This document shows, piece by piece, positions 11,315 to 21,306 of a stretch of DNA of 64,000 nucleotides. This DNA is from Lysobacteraceae bacterium NML95-0200 (GTDB lineage: Bacteria > Pseudomonadota > Gammaproteobacteria > Xanthomonadales > Xanthomonadaceae). The stretch lies in the NCBI GenBank assembly GCA_002798255.1, contig NWQQ01000020.1, forward strand, positions 1-64,000, given 5' to 3'. The notes beneath the pieces were generated by a model that was given only the letters and a program-made list of their open reading frames with translations, was not told the origin of the DNA and did no database searches. Each line of letters begins with the position of its first letter. Within the stretch, counting starts at the first letter, position 1. Both the position numbers and the translations under genes were made by a program.

Positions 11315-12057
11315 GCCGCCATCGTCGCTTTTCGCAAGCACACCCTGCTGCCGCTGGATGACTGTCTGTATGCCTTGCAGCCCACTATCCCGCATCTGAC
11401 CCGCTCTTCCCTGCATCGCTGCCTGAAGCGCCATGGCACTCCCGGCTGCCTGAGCCGCAAGACCACAAGCCCGTCAAAAAACACTTCAAGCGCTATCCCA
11501 TCGGTTACTTCCATGTCGATATCGCCGAGGTGCATACCGCCGAAGGCAAGCTGTACCTCTTTGTGGCCATTGATAGAACGTCCAAGTTTGCCTTTGCCGA
11601 ACTGCATGGCCGCGCCACCAAGATGGTAGCCGCGCAGTTTCTGCGCAAGCTGATGGATGCCGTGCCCTACCACATCCATACGGTGCTGACTGACAACGGC
11701 ATCCAGTTCACCCATCGCAGTTGTGACCGCTACAGCTTTGCGCACATCTTCACCCGGGTGTGCCAAGAACATGGCATCGAACATCGCCTGACCCAGGTCA
11801 AGCATCCCTGGACGAATGGACAGGTCGAGCGCATGAACCGAACCATCAAGGAGGCCACTGTCAAGCGCTTTCATTACGACGACCACGCACAGCTGCAGCA
11901 ACATCTGGCCAGCTTTATTGACGCCTACAACTTCGCGCGCAGGCTCAAGACGCTAAAGGGACTGACACCCTACGAATTCATCTGCAAACAGTGGGACTCC
12001 CAGCCTGAATTGTTCAAAATTCATCCGAGCCAGTTAACGGCGGGACTTTACATCTAA
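11315..12057 (+). pseudogene. IS481-family transposase, copy B, 5'-truncated
   Basis: Similarity to copy A starts abruptly at about 11315, inside the linker region (AIVAFRKHTLLPLDDCLYAL), so the helix-turn-helix is lost. The same missing C as in copy A puts the catalytic part in a second frame, open from 11530 to 12057 or earlier. The slippery heptamer A-AAA-AAC is preserved at 11476-11482 in the same phase. The DDE motifs VLTDNGIQF and NGQVERMNRTIK are intact. Unlike copy A, this copy keeps the natural C-terminus (FKIHPSQLTAGLYI). Its stop codon overlaps the ampD stop on the other strand. It cannot make a full transposase. Confidence 0.8.
11476..11482 (+). promoter_or_regulatory. Candidate -1 frameshift heptamer (A AAA AAC) in IS481 copy B
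   Basis: The same heptamer and phase as in copy A: TCA-AAA-AAC in the upstream frame, followed by CAC TTC AAG in the downstream frame. Its conservation in both copies is the main reason to take it seriously. Confidence 0.4.
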
Positions 12058-12623
12058 GACTCAACAAGCCGCAGGCGGCAGGCGGCGAGCAGTCTGTCCC
12101 AGGGAAACATCGGCCCGGGGTCGCGTTTGCGCCGTACCTGTATTTCCGGGTTGTCGCTGGCCGGGACGTGCTCGGTATCGAGCATTTCATGGCCGCTGAT
12201 ATGGGCAAGATTGGGGAGGCGCTGCTCAAGCTGCGCCACTAGCGCCATCAGTGCCTTGATTTGCGCATCGGTATACGGCGCATCCATGCTTTGATGACGT
12301 GAGTCCAGCCAGTCGGGATAGCGGCCGATGTTGCACAGCTCGATGCCGACCGAATGGGCATTATGGCCGCGCACATGGTGGGCGATGCGGTTTTCCGGCA
12401 CCCATTGTTCCATCCGGCCATCGCGGTCGATATAGAAATGCCCGCTATTGCCGGTTTGCGACTGCGGGTACAGGATGCGCTCGCCATATTCGCGCGCCAT
12501 GGCAAGGTCGGGCAGTTCTGTGCAATGCACTACCACCAGGCGGATGTCGGAAAGCGCACGAAGCCCCAAGTTTTCCACATAGGAAAGCGGGCGCTGGACG
12601 ATGGAAAATTCGGGCGAAATCAT
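12054..12623 (-). CDS. ampD: N-acetylmuramoyl-L-alanine amidase, AmpD type
   Basis: A 189-residue Amidase_2 protein without a signal peptide, so cytoplasmic. It should cleave anhydromuropeptides between sugar and peptide during cell-wall recycling. Zinc-site motifs are visible: LVVVHCTE (His at 33), a second His in GHEML, and KRDPGPMFPWDRLL near the end. NRIAHHVRGHNAHSVGIELCN is characteristic of AmpD. AmpD activity usually keeps AmpC-type beta-lactamase induction low. The last codons abut the IS481 copy B end, so the native C-terminus might have been altered slightly, although the length is normal. Confidence 0.9.
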   Translation of the reverse strand: MISPEFSIVQRPLSYVENLGLRALSDIRLVVVHCTELPDLAMAREYGERILYPQSQTGNSGHFYIDRDGRMEQWVPENRIAHHVRGHNAHSVGIELCNIGRYPDWLDSRHQSMDAPYTDAQIKALMALVAQLEQRLPNLAHISGHEMLDTEHVPASDNPEIQVRRKRDPGPMFPWDRLLAACRLRLVES

Positions 12624-12646
12624 GCGTGGATGCTAGCATTGTCGGC

Positions 12647-13177
12647 ATGATGAATATCGGTCACTGCATTCTTTCCCACGGCTTTGAAAGCGGCCCGGAT
12701 GCCACCAAGGTCACTGCACTGGCCGAAGCGGCCGAGGCGCTGGGCTGGACGCATGAGCGCCCGGACTATACCGACTTGGACGCACAGCGCGACGTCAGCC
12801 CGTTGGGCAATGTGCCAGCGCGCATTGAGCGCCTGCACGCGCTGGCGCTGGATGCTGCGCAGCGCGGCCCGGTGGTGCTGGCAGGCTCGAGTCTGGGCGC
12901 TTACATCTCCGGCTTGGTATCACTGCAAGTGCCGGTGGTCGGGCTGTTTTTGATGGCACCGCCGATTCGCATGGGACAGGCACAACCTTTGCAGGCGGCG
13001 GAGGTGCCGACCTCCATCATCCACGGCTGGCGCGATGAGCTGATTGCGGCTGATGAAGTGGTGATGTGGGCACAGGCGCGACGTGACCGGCTGTTGCTGG
13101 TGGATGATGCCCATCGCCTGAGCGAGCATGTGGAAACCAGCAAGCTGGCTTTTGCTGCATTGCTGGCGGGCTTGTAA
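12647..13177 (+). CDS. Small alpha/beta-fold hydrolase
   Basis: A 176-residue protein. [15 protein letters not shown] forms the usual oxyanion-side loop, [13 protein letters not shown] carries the nucleophile-elbow Ser, and [10 protein letters not shown] and DDAHRL supply plausible Asp and His residues, so the triad looks complete. It resembles small YqiA-like esterases; the substrate is unknown. The start is ATG 12647 or 12650 (MMNIGHC); the frame is open further upstream, but there it is antisense to ampD. The stop codon overlaps the rlmKL start by one base, so the two are coupled. Confidence 0.8.
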   Translation: MMNIGHCILSHGFESGPDATKVTALAEAAEALGWTHERPDYTDLDAQRDVSPLGNVPARIERLHALALDAAQRGPVVLAGSSLGAYISGLVSLQVPVVGLFLMAPPIRMGQAQPLQAAEVPTSIIHGWRDELIAADEVVMWAQARRDRLLLVDDAHRLSEHVETSKLAFAALLAGL

Positions 13178-15333
13178 TGACTTCGCGTTTTTTTGCCAGT
13201 TGCGGCAAGGGGCTGGAATATCTTCTGGCCGATGAATTGCAGGCGCTGGGCGCGGTGCAGGCCACCGCCACCCAGGCCGGGGTGAATGTCGAGGGCAGTT
13301 TGGAGCTGGCGCAGCGCGCGGTGTTGTGGTCGCGTTTTGCCAGCCGCATTCTCTGGCCGCTGGCGGATTTTGCCTGCCAGAGCGAGGCCGAGTTGTACGC
13401 GCATGCCCGCAACATCGACTGGCAGGCACATCTGGATGCGGACATGACACTCGCCGTGGATGCACATGTCTCCGGTGCAGATATCACCCATGCCCGCTTT
13501 GCCGCACAGCGGCTGAAAGACGCGGTGGTGGACAGCCTGCGCGAAGCCACCGGCCAGCGTCCCTCGGTGGATGCGGCGCAGCCGGATTTGCGCCTGAATT
13601 TGGTGATACGCAGGGGCAGGGCGCTTATTGCCGTTGACCTCTCCGGCGGGCCGATGCACCGCCGTGGCTGGCGCAGCGAGCAGCATCAGGCGCCACTGAA
13701 AGAAACCGTGGCCGCTGCGGTACTGGCGCGCGGCGGCTGGCCGGCGCGCTATCAGGCAGGCGGCGCCTTGCTCGACCCGATGTGCGGCAGCGGCACCCTG
13801 CTGATTGAAGGCGCCTTGATGGCGGCCGATGTGGCGCCCGGTCTGCTGCGCCACGGCCTGGCGCTGCCCAGTTACTGGAAGGGCTTTGACCGCGACGGCT
13901 GGCACCGGCTGCATACCGAGGCGCTCAGCCGCGAACGACAGGGGCGGGAGAATTTGCGCCCGGTGTTTTTCGGCAACGACATCGACCCGCGCGCCATCGC
14001 CAGCGCCCGACGCAATGCCGAGGCCGCAGGCGTGGCCGGGTATCTGCATTGGGACACACAAGATGTCCAGGCCTGGCAGCCGCCATTGCCGCCTGAGGCT
14101 GTGACACGGAGCAACGCGCTGGCAGTCTGCAACCCGCCCTATGATGCCCGCCTTGCCGCCGATGCCAGCTTGTACCGCCAATTGGGCGATGCCCTGAAAC
14201 GCTGGCTGCCCGAAGGCGGCGCCAGCCTGCTGTGCGGCGATGAGGCTCTGGCGCGCGCCACCGGGCTGCATGCCCGCAAGCGTTACCGGCTATTCAACGG
14301 CCCGATTGAATGCAGCCTGCTGGCAGTGGATGAAATCCTTCCTGAGCGCCTGCAACAGGCCGTCGAGCGACCGCTGTCCGAGGGTGCGCAGATGCTGGCC
14401 AACCGGCTGGAGAAAAACCTGCGCAAGCTGAAGAACTGGCTCAAGCGCGAAGGCATCGACTGCTTCCGCGCCTATGATGCTGACCTGCCCGAATACGCCG
14501 CCGCCATCGACGTTTATCGTGCGGCCGACAGTGGCGAGACTTGGCTGCATGTGCAGGAATACGCAGCGCCTGCGGCCATCCCCGAGCACATCACCCGCAA
14601 GCGTTTTGGCGAAATTCTGGCCGCTGCCCGCAAGGTGTTTGCCGTGCCCCGTGAGCGTGTGGCCACCAAGACCCGCACCACTGGCAAGGGCGGCAGCAAA
14701 TATGGCCGCATGGCCGATACCGACAGCTTCATGGCGGTGCGCGAAGGCGCGGCGCGGCTGCGGGTTAACCTGTTTGACTACCTCGATACCGGGCTGTTTC
14801 TCGACCATCGCCCATTGCGCGCACGCATGGCTTCCGAGGCGCGCGGCAAACATTTTTTGAACCTGTTCTGCTACACCGGCGTGGCCACGGTGCAGGCAGC
14901 GGTGGCGGGCGCGGCATCGACCACCAGCGTTGACCTTTCCGGCACCTATTTGCAGTGGCTGCTGGACAACCTCAAGGAAAACGCCATTTCCGGCAGCCAG
15001 CACCGGCTTGTCCAGGCCGATGCCCTGGCCTGGCTGGAGGCCGAGCAGGGCCGGTATGACCTGATTTTTTGCGACCCGCCGACGTTTTCAAACTCCAAGC
15101 GCGCCGATGACTTCGATGTGCAGCGCGACCATGTGCGGCTGATTCAGGCGGCCGTGGCCTGTCTGGCCGAAGGCGGGGTTCTGTATTTCTCCAACAACTT
15201 CCGCCGTTTCAAACTGGACGAAGCGGCACTGGCCGACATTTGCCATATCGAGGACATCAGCGCCAGCAGCATCCCGCCGGATTTTGCCCGCAACAGCCGC
15301 ATCCACCGCGCCTGGCGGATAACCCGGCGTTAA
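13177..15333 (+). CDS. rlmL: Bifunctional 23S rRNA methyltransferase RlmKL
   Basis: A 718-residue two-enzyme protein that makes m2G2445 (RlmL half) and m7G2069 (RlmK half) in 23S rRNA. The N-terminal THUMP domain (about 45-155) is followed by the first Rossmann methyltransferase with [15 protein letters not shown] and CNPPYDARL. The C-terminal methyltransferase has [20 protein letters not shown] and the catalytic loop [15 protein letters not shown]. Length and domain order match gammaproteobacterial RlmKL. Confidence 0.95.
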   Translation: MTSRFFASCGKGLEYLLADELQALGAVQATATQAGVNVEGSLELAQRAVLWSRFASRILWPLADFACQSEAELYAHARNIDWQAHLDADMTLAVDAHVSGADITHARFAAQRLKDAVVDSLREATGQRPSVDAAQPDLRLNLVIRRGRALIAVDLSGGPMHRRGWRSEQHQAPLKETVAAAVLARGGWPARYQAGGALLDPMCGSGTLLIEGALMAADVAPGLLRHGLALPSYWKGFDRDGWHRLHTEALSRERQGRENLRPVFFGNDIDPRAIASARRNAEAAGVAGYLHWDTQDVQAWQPPLPPEAVTRSNALAVCNPPYDARLAADASLYRQLGDALKRWLPEGGASLLCGDEALARATGLHARKRYRLFNGPIECSLLAVDEILPERLQQAVERPLSEGAQMLANRLEKNLRKLKNWLKREGIDCFRAYDADLPEYAAAIDVYRAADSGETWLHVQEYAAPAAIPEHITRKRFGEILAAARKVFAVPRERVATKTRTTGKGGSKYGRMADTDSFMAVREGAARLRVNLFDYLDTGLFLDHRPLRARMASEARGKHFLNLFCYTGVATVQAAVAGAASTTSVDLSGTYLQWLLDNLKENAISGSQHRLVQADALAWLEAEQGRYDLIFCDPPTFSNSKRADDFDVQRDHVRLIQAAVACLAEGGVLYFSNNFRRFKLDEAALADICHIEDISASSIPPDFARNSRIHRAWRITRR

Positions 15334-15339
15334 TGAGCA

Positions 15340-15759
15340 TCAGAACGACAGGCGGCTGATGAGATTGAATATCGGTGCCAGTGCTTCGGCAGACTCTGCC
15401 TGCACATTGAAATAGGCATCGCGGCCATCGGCCAGCCTGATGGCCGTCTCGCGCGCTTCGATGCCGCTGCGGGTAGCGATTTCAGCGCGATACCAATAGG
15501 TGCTGCTGCCATTGATGCTGGCGCTTTCGGCACGGCGGCTGCGGCTGCTTTTGAACGGATAGTCACGCGCCAGACTCAGGCTGAATAACTCACTGCCACT
15601 ACTATCCACGGCGCGGCAGAAGGTCAGGTCGGGCATCTGCTTTTCTTCCCATTGCACTGAGGATTCGGCCGCAAGCTGCGGACAGTGGCTTTGTTGTGCC
15701 TGCAATGCGGGGGTGGCAGCAACCAGTGCCAAAGTCAGCAAAGCCCTGAAAATATTCAA
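15340..15759 (-). CDS. Small exported protein of unknown function
   Basis: 139 residues beginning with a clear signal peptide (MNIFRALLTLALVAATPALQAQQ, probable cleavage after ALQA). The mature part is about 117 residues with two Cys (SHCPQL and TFCRAV) that could form a disulphide, and an even mix of charged residues. I recognise no domain. It is convergent with rlmKL, whose stop is 6 bp away, and lies upstream of nfi on the same strand with about 120 bp between them. It is probably periplasmic. Confidence 0.65.
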   Translation of the reverse strand: MNIFRALLTLALVAATPALQAQQSHCPQLAAESSVQWEEKQMPDLTFCRAVDSSGSELFSLSLARDYPFKSSRSRRAESASINGSSTYWYRAEIATRSGIEARETAIRLADGRDAYFNVQAESAEALAPIFNLISRLSF

Positions 15760-15879
15760 CTCATTCTCCCAAGCCAGATGGTTCTGCCAAGGGTTTATAG
15801 AAGCGCGCTCAGAGCCGTGTAAAGGGGATGGAGGCAGGAAATTTCTGATATGTGATTGTTATCACAGCTGAATGGGGGT

Positions 15880-16569
15880 TTAACGGCGCGACGCCAGGCG
15901 GTCGGCAAGCCGGGTGGGTTCGGGCAGGCGATAGCCGCGCAGGCAGTGAATCACCCATTCGGCTGCAGAAGTCATCGATACCCGGTGACCGGGCGAAACA
16001 TATAGCGGCAGGCAGCCCACCTTGCTGCGCAGCGCCCAGCCGATTTGCTCGCCAAGCCCTGAGCCGTCATCGACGCGCAGCGGGGTATGTGCGCCGTGCA
16101 TATCGTGCAATGGGCGATGCTGGCCGATGAGGATTTTCTTGGCAACGCCGATGCTGGGCAGGCCGGTTGTCACCCCGAAATGTGCGGCAATGCCCAGGCG
16201 GCGCGGATGGGCAATGCCGTGGCCGTCAATCAGGCACAAGTCGGGTATTTGCGGCAGTTTTTCCAGTGCGGCGAGTAATGCCGGAAGCTCGCGGAATGAC
16301 AGCAACCCCGGGATATACGGCATCACCGTGGGCAGGCAGGCGATGACTTGCGCAATCGGCTCAAGGCTTGCGGCATCAAGCAACACCGCAGCGGCGCGCG
16401 TGGTTTTGCCGCCGTCTTCAAAGCCGACATCAAACCCGGCCACGGTGCGCAGTGGCTTGTTGAAGCCGTCACGCAGAACCACTTGTTTTGCCAGTGCTGC
16501 CTGCAATTCGCGGGCAGCACGGGTGTCGCCATTCCAGGCGGGCAGTGCGGTGGCGCTTATCACGGCCAT
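15880..16569 (-). CDS. nfi: Endonuclease V
   Basis: A 229-residue deoxyinosine 3'-endonuclease for repair of deaminated adenine. Family motifs are present: [21 protein letters not shown] (metal-binding Asp), [18 protein letters not shown] and [29 protein letters not shown] and [15 protein letters not shown] complete the domain. It lies 8 bp downstream of tex on the same strand, so the two are probably cotranscribed. Confidence 0.93.
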   Translation of the reverse strand: MAVISATALPAWNGDTRAARELQAALAKQVVLRDGFNKPLRTVAGFDVGFEDGGKTTRAAAVLLDAASLEPIAQVIACLPTVMPYIPGLLSFRELPALLAALEKLPQIPDLCLIDGHGIAHPRRLGIAAHFGVTTGLPSIGVAKKILIGQHRPLHDMHGAHTPLRVDDGSGLGEQIGWALRSKVGCLPLYVSPGHRVSMTSAAEWVIHCLRGYRLPEPTRLADRLASRR

Positions 16570-16577
16570 CTGCGGCT

Positions 16578-18902
16578 TCAGCCCTTGCGGGCGCGGGCAA
16601 AGGCATCGGCCAGGGCGCTGTTGGCCGGGGGCTGCGATGGACGCGGGGCGCTGTTGCGGCGCTCGGGTTTGCGTTCGCTGCCCTCGCGTTTGGCGTTGCC
16701 GCGCGTCTCGCGCGCAGCCGGGGCTTCATCCAGCCTGCGGGTCAGCGCGATGCGTTTGCGCGCTACATCTACCTCCAGCACTTTCACCTTGACGATATCG
16801 CCAGCTTTCACTACCTCGCGCGGGTCTTTGACAAACTTGTCGGCCAGCATCGAGATATGAATCAGGCCATCCTGATGCACGCCGATGTCCACGAAAGCGC
16901 CAAAGGCGGCGACATTGCTGACCACGCCTTCGAGCACCATGCCCGGTTGCAGGTCGGCGATGGTTTCCACGCCCTCGGCAAAGCGCGCGGCGCGAAACTC
17001 CGGGCGCGGGTCGCGGCCGGGTTTTTCCAGCTCTTTGAGGATGTCCCGCACGGTGGGCAGGCCAAAGCGCGCATCGACATAATCCTCGGCGCGCAGTGCG
17101 CGGATGGCGCGGGCATCGCCAATCAGGCTGCGGCTGTCGAGGCCAGTTTGGCGCAGCATTTTTTCCACCACCGCATAGCTTTCCGGGTGTACGCCGGAGG
17201 CATCCAGCGGCTCGTCGCCATCGGCGATGCGCAAGAATCCGGCGCACTGCTCAAAGGTTTTTTCGCCAAGGCGCGGCACTTTCAGCAGCTCGCGGCGCGA
17301 TTTGAACGGGCCATTGGCATCGCGATGGATGACGATGTTCTCCGCCACGCTCGGGGACAAACCGGCCACGCGGGCAAGCAGGGCGCTGCTGGCGGTATTG
17401 ACGAATACGCCGACGGCGTTTACGCAGTCTTCCACGCGCGCATCCAGTGCGCGGGCAAGCCGCAGTTGGTCCACATCGTGCTGATACTGCCCAACGCCAA
17501 TGGCTTTGGGCTCGATTTTCACCAGCTCGGCCAGCGGGTCTTGCAGGCGACGGGCGATGGAGACTGCGCCGCGCAGCGAAACATCCAGCTCCGGGAATTC
17601 ACGCGCAGCCAGCTCCGAGGCCGAATACACCGATGCCCCGGCTTCGCTGACCACCATCTTTTGCAGGCGCAAATCCGGGTATTGGCGCAGCAAATCGGTA
17701 ACCAGCTTGTCGGTTTCGCGGCTGGCGGTGCCGTTGCCGATGGCGATAAGCTCCACGCCATGCATGCGGCAGAGTTTGCCCAGCGCCTCCAGCGACTGCG
17801 TCCACTGCCGCTTGGGCTCGTGCGGATAGAGCGTATCGGTGGCCAGCAGCTTGCCGGTGGCATCGACCACCGCCACCTTGCAGCCGGTGCGGATGCCGGG
17901 GTCGATGCCGAGCACGGTTTTGGCGCCGGCAGGCGCGGCCAGCAGCAGGTCTTTGAGATTGCTGCCGAACACTTCAATCGCTTCGGCCTCGGCTTTTTCG
18001 CGCGCCTCGTTGAACAGCTCCAGCATCAGATGTAGTTGCAGCTTGGCGCGCCAGGCCAGGCGACAGGCATTGCCAAGCCAGGCATCGGCAGCGCGGCCTT
18101 GCTGGCTGATGCCCGCATGCAGTGCGATACGGCCCTCGGCATAGGCATTGCCTTGCTCCGTGTCCAGTCCTGGTTCAAGGTCGAGGCTGAGGAACTCCTC
18201 GCGGCGACCGCGGAACAGCGCCAGCAGCCGGTGCGAGGGAATCGTGGCGAGCTTTTCGGCATGGTCGAAATAGTCGCGGTATTTCTCCCCGGCGGCCTCT
18301 TTGCCCTCCACCACACGGGCGCGGATGATGCCCTCGGCCTGTAGCCACTGGCGCAGCTCGCCCAGCAGCGCCGCATCTTCGCCCCAGCGTTCCAGCAAGA
18401 TTGCGCGTGCGCCTTCCAGCGCGGCACGGGCATCATTCACGCCTTTTTCGGCATCGACAAATTGCGCAGCCAAGTCCTCCGGGACTTGTGTCGGGTCGGC
18501 CAGCAAACCATCGGCCAGCGGTTCCAGCCCGGCTTCGCGGGCAATTTGCGCGCGGGTGCGGCGCTTGGGTTTGTAGGGCAGGTACAGGTCTTCCAGCCGC
18601 GACTTGCTGTCGGCGGCCTCAATCTCGGCGCGCAACTCATCGCTCAATTTGCCCTGTTCTTCGATGCTGGCAAGAATCGCTGCGCGGCGTGCTTCCATCT
18701 CGCGCAGATAGAGAAGGCGTGTTTCCAGCGTGCGTAACTGGGTGTCATCCAGACCGCCGGTGACCTCCTTGCGATAGCGGGCGATGAACGGCACGGTGGC
18801 GCCTTCATCCAGCAAGACCACGGCAGCGGCAACCTGGCCGGGCTGTGCGCTGATTTCAGAGGCGATGGTGGCAGCGATTTTTTGCGCGAGCTTGTCTTGC
18901 AT
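16578..18902 (-). CDS. tex: Tex-family transcription accessory / RNA-binding protein
   Basis: A 774-residue Tex protein. In order: N-terminal Tex region ([20 protein letters not shown]), a YqgF/RuvC-like domain ([18 protein letters not shown]), helix-hairpin-helix repeats ([36 protein letters not shown]) and a C-terminal S1 domain ([20 protein letters not shown]), then a basic, Arg-rich tail. Tex binds nucleic acids and affects transcription and stress tolerance. I place the start at ATG 18902 ([10 protein letters not shown]); the frame stays open to 18980, but homology begins at MQDK. No strong Shine-Dalgarno is visible. Confidence 0.93.
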   Translation of the reverse strand: MQDKLAQKIAATIASEISAQPGQVAAAVVLLDEGATVPFIARYRKEVTGGLDDTQLRTLETRLLYLREMEARRAAILASIEEQGKLSDELRAEIEAADSKSRLEDLYLPYKPKRRTRAQIAREAGLEPLADGLLADPTQVPEDLAAQFVDAEKGVNDARAALEGARAILLERWGEDAALLGELRQWLQAEGIIRARVVEGKEAAGEKYRDYFDHAEKLATIPSHRLLALFRGRREEFLSLDLEPGLDTEQGNAYAEGRIALHAGISQQGRAADAWLGNACRLAWRAKLQLHLMLELFNEAREKAEAEAIEVFGSNLKDLLLAAPAGAKTVLGIDPGIRTGCKVAVVDATGKLLATDTLYPHEPKRQWTQSLEALGKLCRMHGVELIAIGNGTASRETDKLVTDLLRQYPDLRLQKMVVSEAGASVYSASELAAREFPELDVSLRGAVSIARRLQDPLAELVKIEPKAIGVGQYQHDVDQLRLARALDARVEDCVNAVGVFVNTASSALLARVAGLSPSVAENIVIHRDANGPFKSRRELLKVPRLGEKTFEQCAGFLRIADGDEPLDASGVHPESYAVVEKMLRQTGLDSRSLIGDARAIRALRAEDYVDARFGLPTVRDILKELEKPGRDPRPEFRAARFAEGVETIADLQPGMVLEGVVSNVAAFGAFVDIGVHQDGLIHISMLADKFVKDPREVVKAGDIVKVKVLEVDVARKRIALTRRLDEAPAARETRGNAKREGSERKPERRNSAPRPSQPPANSALADAFARARKG

Positions 18903-19148
18903 GGGGCAGATACGAAAAACGCGGCGCAACTGCCGCGCGGCGATTTTCGCCTGTATGCGCCAGCTTTCACAGCTTGACAAATGCAGTCGCTCGTCATGAG
19001 GGCACTGGGATTTGAAGGCGGCTTGCTGCTTTATGAATGAACATGAGCTGCGGCCTCAATCTTGAAGTGGTTTTTGGGTTCGTTCATCCAGGCTGCATAC
19101 AGTTGTCACTGGATTAGCCAGCGTTCGATACTCAAGGAGATGCCGCTG
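18903..19148. other. Divergent intergenic region between tex and the DUF3011 gene
   Basis: About 246 bp separates the two divergent starts and must contain both promoters. I could not identify a convincing -35/-10 pair. AAGGAGA at 19134-19140 is the ribosome binding site of the plus-strand gene. Confidence 0.4.
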
Positions 19149-19991
19149 ATGAAAACTTCGATTTTTTATGCAGTGCTTGTCGCAGGGCTTTATGGCGCTG
19201 CGGCTATGGCCAGTGCCCAGGATGCTGCGGGCTACTGGCGTGGTGACAGGGGAGGCAGTGAGCACTTCCTTTGTGAATCCCATGATGGCCGTTATCGCGA
19301 GTGCCGGCGCGGGCAGGGCGTGGTGCAAGATGTGCGTCTTGTGCGCCAGCTTTCGCGTACTGCCTGCATCGAGGGGCGCACCTGGGGTTTCAATCGTGGT
19401 GCGGTCTGGGTCAATCACGGCTGCCGCGCCGAATTCGAGGTTCGCTACCGTGGCCGGGACAACGGCTGGAATGATGGTAGGTATCGCGACCGTGACTGGC
19501 GAGATGGCAATCGCTGGGGCAATGGCAGCGGTACGGTGATATGCGAATCGGTCAGAAACAACCCTAATACTTGCCGGATTGATACCCGTTATGGCGTTAC
19601 CCTGGTGCGACAGCTTTCCAGTACCCGCTGCCGCGAAGGCCATAACTGGGGTGTGGGCAATGGGGATGTCTGGGTTGACCACGGTTGCCGTGCTGAGTTC
19701 GCGCCACGCAATTACCGCAACCGCTACCGGGGGCGTGATGACGATGACCGTTATGACCGCGATGACTTGCGCGGCAACTGGGGGCATGGTGGTTATGGGC
19801 CGGTGCCGCAGCTGATTCAGTGTGCTTCGCATAATGGCCGCCAGAATTACTGTCGCGTGCATATCCCGCGTGGCGTGGAGCTGTCCCGGCAGCTTTCCCG
19901 CGGTGCCTGTGTCGAAGGCCGCAGCTGGGGCTGGAACCGTGATGGTGTGTGGGTCAGCCATGGCTGCCGTGCCGAGTTCCGCATCTGGTGA
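19149..19991 (+). CDS. Exported DUF3011-type protein with three Cys-rich repeats
   Basis: 280 residues. A signal peptide (MKTSIFYAVLVAGLYGAAAM, cleaved near ASAQ) is followed by three copies of a roughly 55-residue unit. Each has a Cys near its start, then a second Cys, V-x-LxRQLS, x-C-xEGxxWG and a final V-WV-HGCRAEF. Units lie at about 35-100, 138-190 and 225-280, joined by Arg/Asp/Gly/Tyr-rich linkers (RGRDNGWNDGRYRDRDWRDG). This matches DUF3011, common in Xanthomonadaceae and of unknown function; the four Cys per unit suggest two disulphides. ATG 19149 is chosen because AAGGAGA ends 8 bases upstream. An intrinsic terminator follows. Confidence 0.85.
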   Translation: MKTSIFYAVLVAGLYGAAAMASAQDAAGYWRGDRGGSEHFLCESHDGRYRECRRGQGVVQDVRLVRQLSRTACIEGRTWGFNRGAVWVNHGCRAEFEVRYRGRDNGWNDGRYRDRDWRDGNRWGNGSGTVICESVRNNPNTCRIDTRYGVTLVRQLSSTRCREGHNWGVGNGDVWVDHGCRAEFAPRNYRNRYRGRDDDDRYDRDDLRGNWGHGGYGPVPQLIQCASHNGRQNYCRVHIPRGVELSRQLSRGACVEGRSWGWNRDGVWVSHGCRAEFRIW

Positions 19992-20018
19992 GAGCGCGGC
20001 ATAGTCCGCCAGTCAAAG

Positions 20019-20047
20019 CGCCGGGTTCTGCCCGGCGTTTTGTTTTT
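20019..20047 (+). terminator. Intrinsic terminator after the DUF3011 gene
   Basis: A perfect 7-bp GC-rich stem (CGCCGGG / CCCGGCG) with a 5-nt loop is followed by TTTTGTTTTT. It lies 27 bp past the stop codon and upstream of mtnA. Confidence 0.85.
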
Positions 20048-20078
20048 GGGCAGGCTGGCTCGCCGTTAAAATGCCGGT

Positions 20079-21140
20079 ATGAATACTTTCGACTATGCCC
20101 GTTACGACCGCATCCGCCCGGTTCGCTGGGGTGGCGATGCCCTGGAATTGCTTGACCAGCGCAAGCTGCCGTTTGCAAGCCAATACTTGCGGCTTACCCG
20201 TTATACCGAGGTTGCCGATGCCATCCATGCGCTGGTTGTGCGTGGCGCGCCAGCCATTGGCATTGCCGCTGCCTGGGGCGTGGTGCTGGCCGCGCGCGAA
20301 GTATCTGCCGAAAATGGCGGTGAGGCCTTGCAGCAACTTGCGCCTGCCATGCAGCAGCTCAATGATGCCCGTCCCACGGCGGTGAATTTGGCCTGGGCGC
20401 TGGCCAGGATGCGCAAGGCAATAGCCGGGGCAGGCGCTGACTGGCGCGAAAAGCTCGAAGCCGAGGCGCGGCTTGTCGAAGATGAAGACCTCGCCGCCAA
20501 TCGGGCGATGGGCATGGCCGGTGCCGCGCTGATTGCCCCGGGCAGTGGCGTGCTCACCCATTGCAATACCGGCTCGCTGGCGACCGCAGGGTTTGGCACC
20601 GCGCTGGGGGTGATTCGCGCCGGGGTGGCCGAAGGCCGGATTGCACGGGTGTTTGCCGGTGAAACCCGGCCCTGGAATCAGGGCGCACGGCTGACCGTAT
20701 GGGAGCTGTTGCAAGATGGCATCGGCGCCACCCTGATTGCCGATGCCGCCGCCGCGCACCTGATGAGTACCGGCCAGGTGCAATGGGTGGTGGTCGGCGC
20801 CGACCGTATCTGCGCCAATGGTGATACCGCCAACAAGATTGGCACTTTGCAACTGGCGATTGCAGCGCGTCATTTCGGCGTGAAGTTCATGGTGGTGGCG
20901 GCTTCTTCCACCGTGGATATGGCAACCAAGTCTGGGGACTTGATTGAAATCGAAGAGCGCGATGCCGCCGAGCTGCTCAGCCATCGTGGCGAGCGCACGG
21001 TCGCCGAGGGCGTTCCGGCCTGGAATCCGGTATTCGATGTCACCCCGCATACGCTGATTGATGCCATCGTCACCGAGCGTGGCGTGGTGCACAGGCCGGA
21101 TAGCGCCGCGATGCGCCAATTATTTGCCGAAAACCCCTGA
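20079..21140 (+). CDS. mtnA: S-methyl-5-thioribose-1-phosphate isomerase
   Basis: A 353-residue eIF2B-like enzyme of methionine salvage that converts methylthioribose-1-phosphate to methylthioribulose-1-phosphate. Family motifs: [16 protein letters not shown], the catalytic-Cys segment [39 protein letters not shown] and the catalytic-Asp segment [20 protein letters not shown]. No other mtn gene is next to it. It is a single-gene unit between a terminator and gyrA. Confidence 0.95.
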   Translation: MNTFDYARYDRIRPVRWGGDALELLDQRKLPFASQYLRLTRYTEVADAIHALVVRGAPAIGIAAAWGVVLAAREVSAENGGEALQQLAPAMQQLNDARPTAVNLAWALARMRKAIAGAGADWREKLEAEARLVEDEDLAANRAMGMAGAALIAPGSGVLTHCNTGSLATAGFGTALGVIRAGVAEGRIARVFAGETRPWNQGARLTVWELLQDGIGATLIADAAAAHLMSTGQVQWVVVGADRICANGDTANKIGTLQLAIAARHFGVKFMVVAASSTVDMATKSGDLIEIEERDAAELLSHRGERTVAEGVPAWNPVFDVTPHTLIDAIVTERGVVHRPDSAAMRQLFAENP

Positions 21141-21212
21141 AGCCTGTCTTTGTCAATAGCCAAGTGCTTGTTTTTGCGTGAATTTCGTCTAACGTTCAGC
21201 GCGTGAAAATGC

Positions 21213-21218
21213 TAGAAT
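21213..21218 (+). promoter_or_regulatory. Possible -10 box of gyrA
   Basis: TAGAAT lies 89 bp upstream of the gyrA start in the only sizeable gap around it. No good -35 hexamer stands at 16-18 bp spacing, so this is a weak call. Confidence 0.25.
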
Positions 21219-21306
21219 TGCCGGTCTTTTCGCTATGTGATGGCAGCTTTGTGCCAAGACACATAGCTGGCAAGCGTCCCGCCCCCGAACCCAATACGGA
21301 AATCTG

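Noticed and set aside
19103-19132. Promoter TTGTCA-18 nt-GATACT before the DUF3011 gene
   Set aside because: The transcription start would fall at or after the ribosome binding site (19134-19140), leaving no usable leader.
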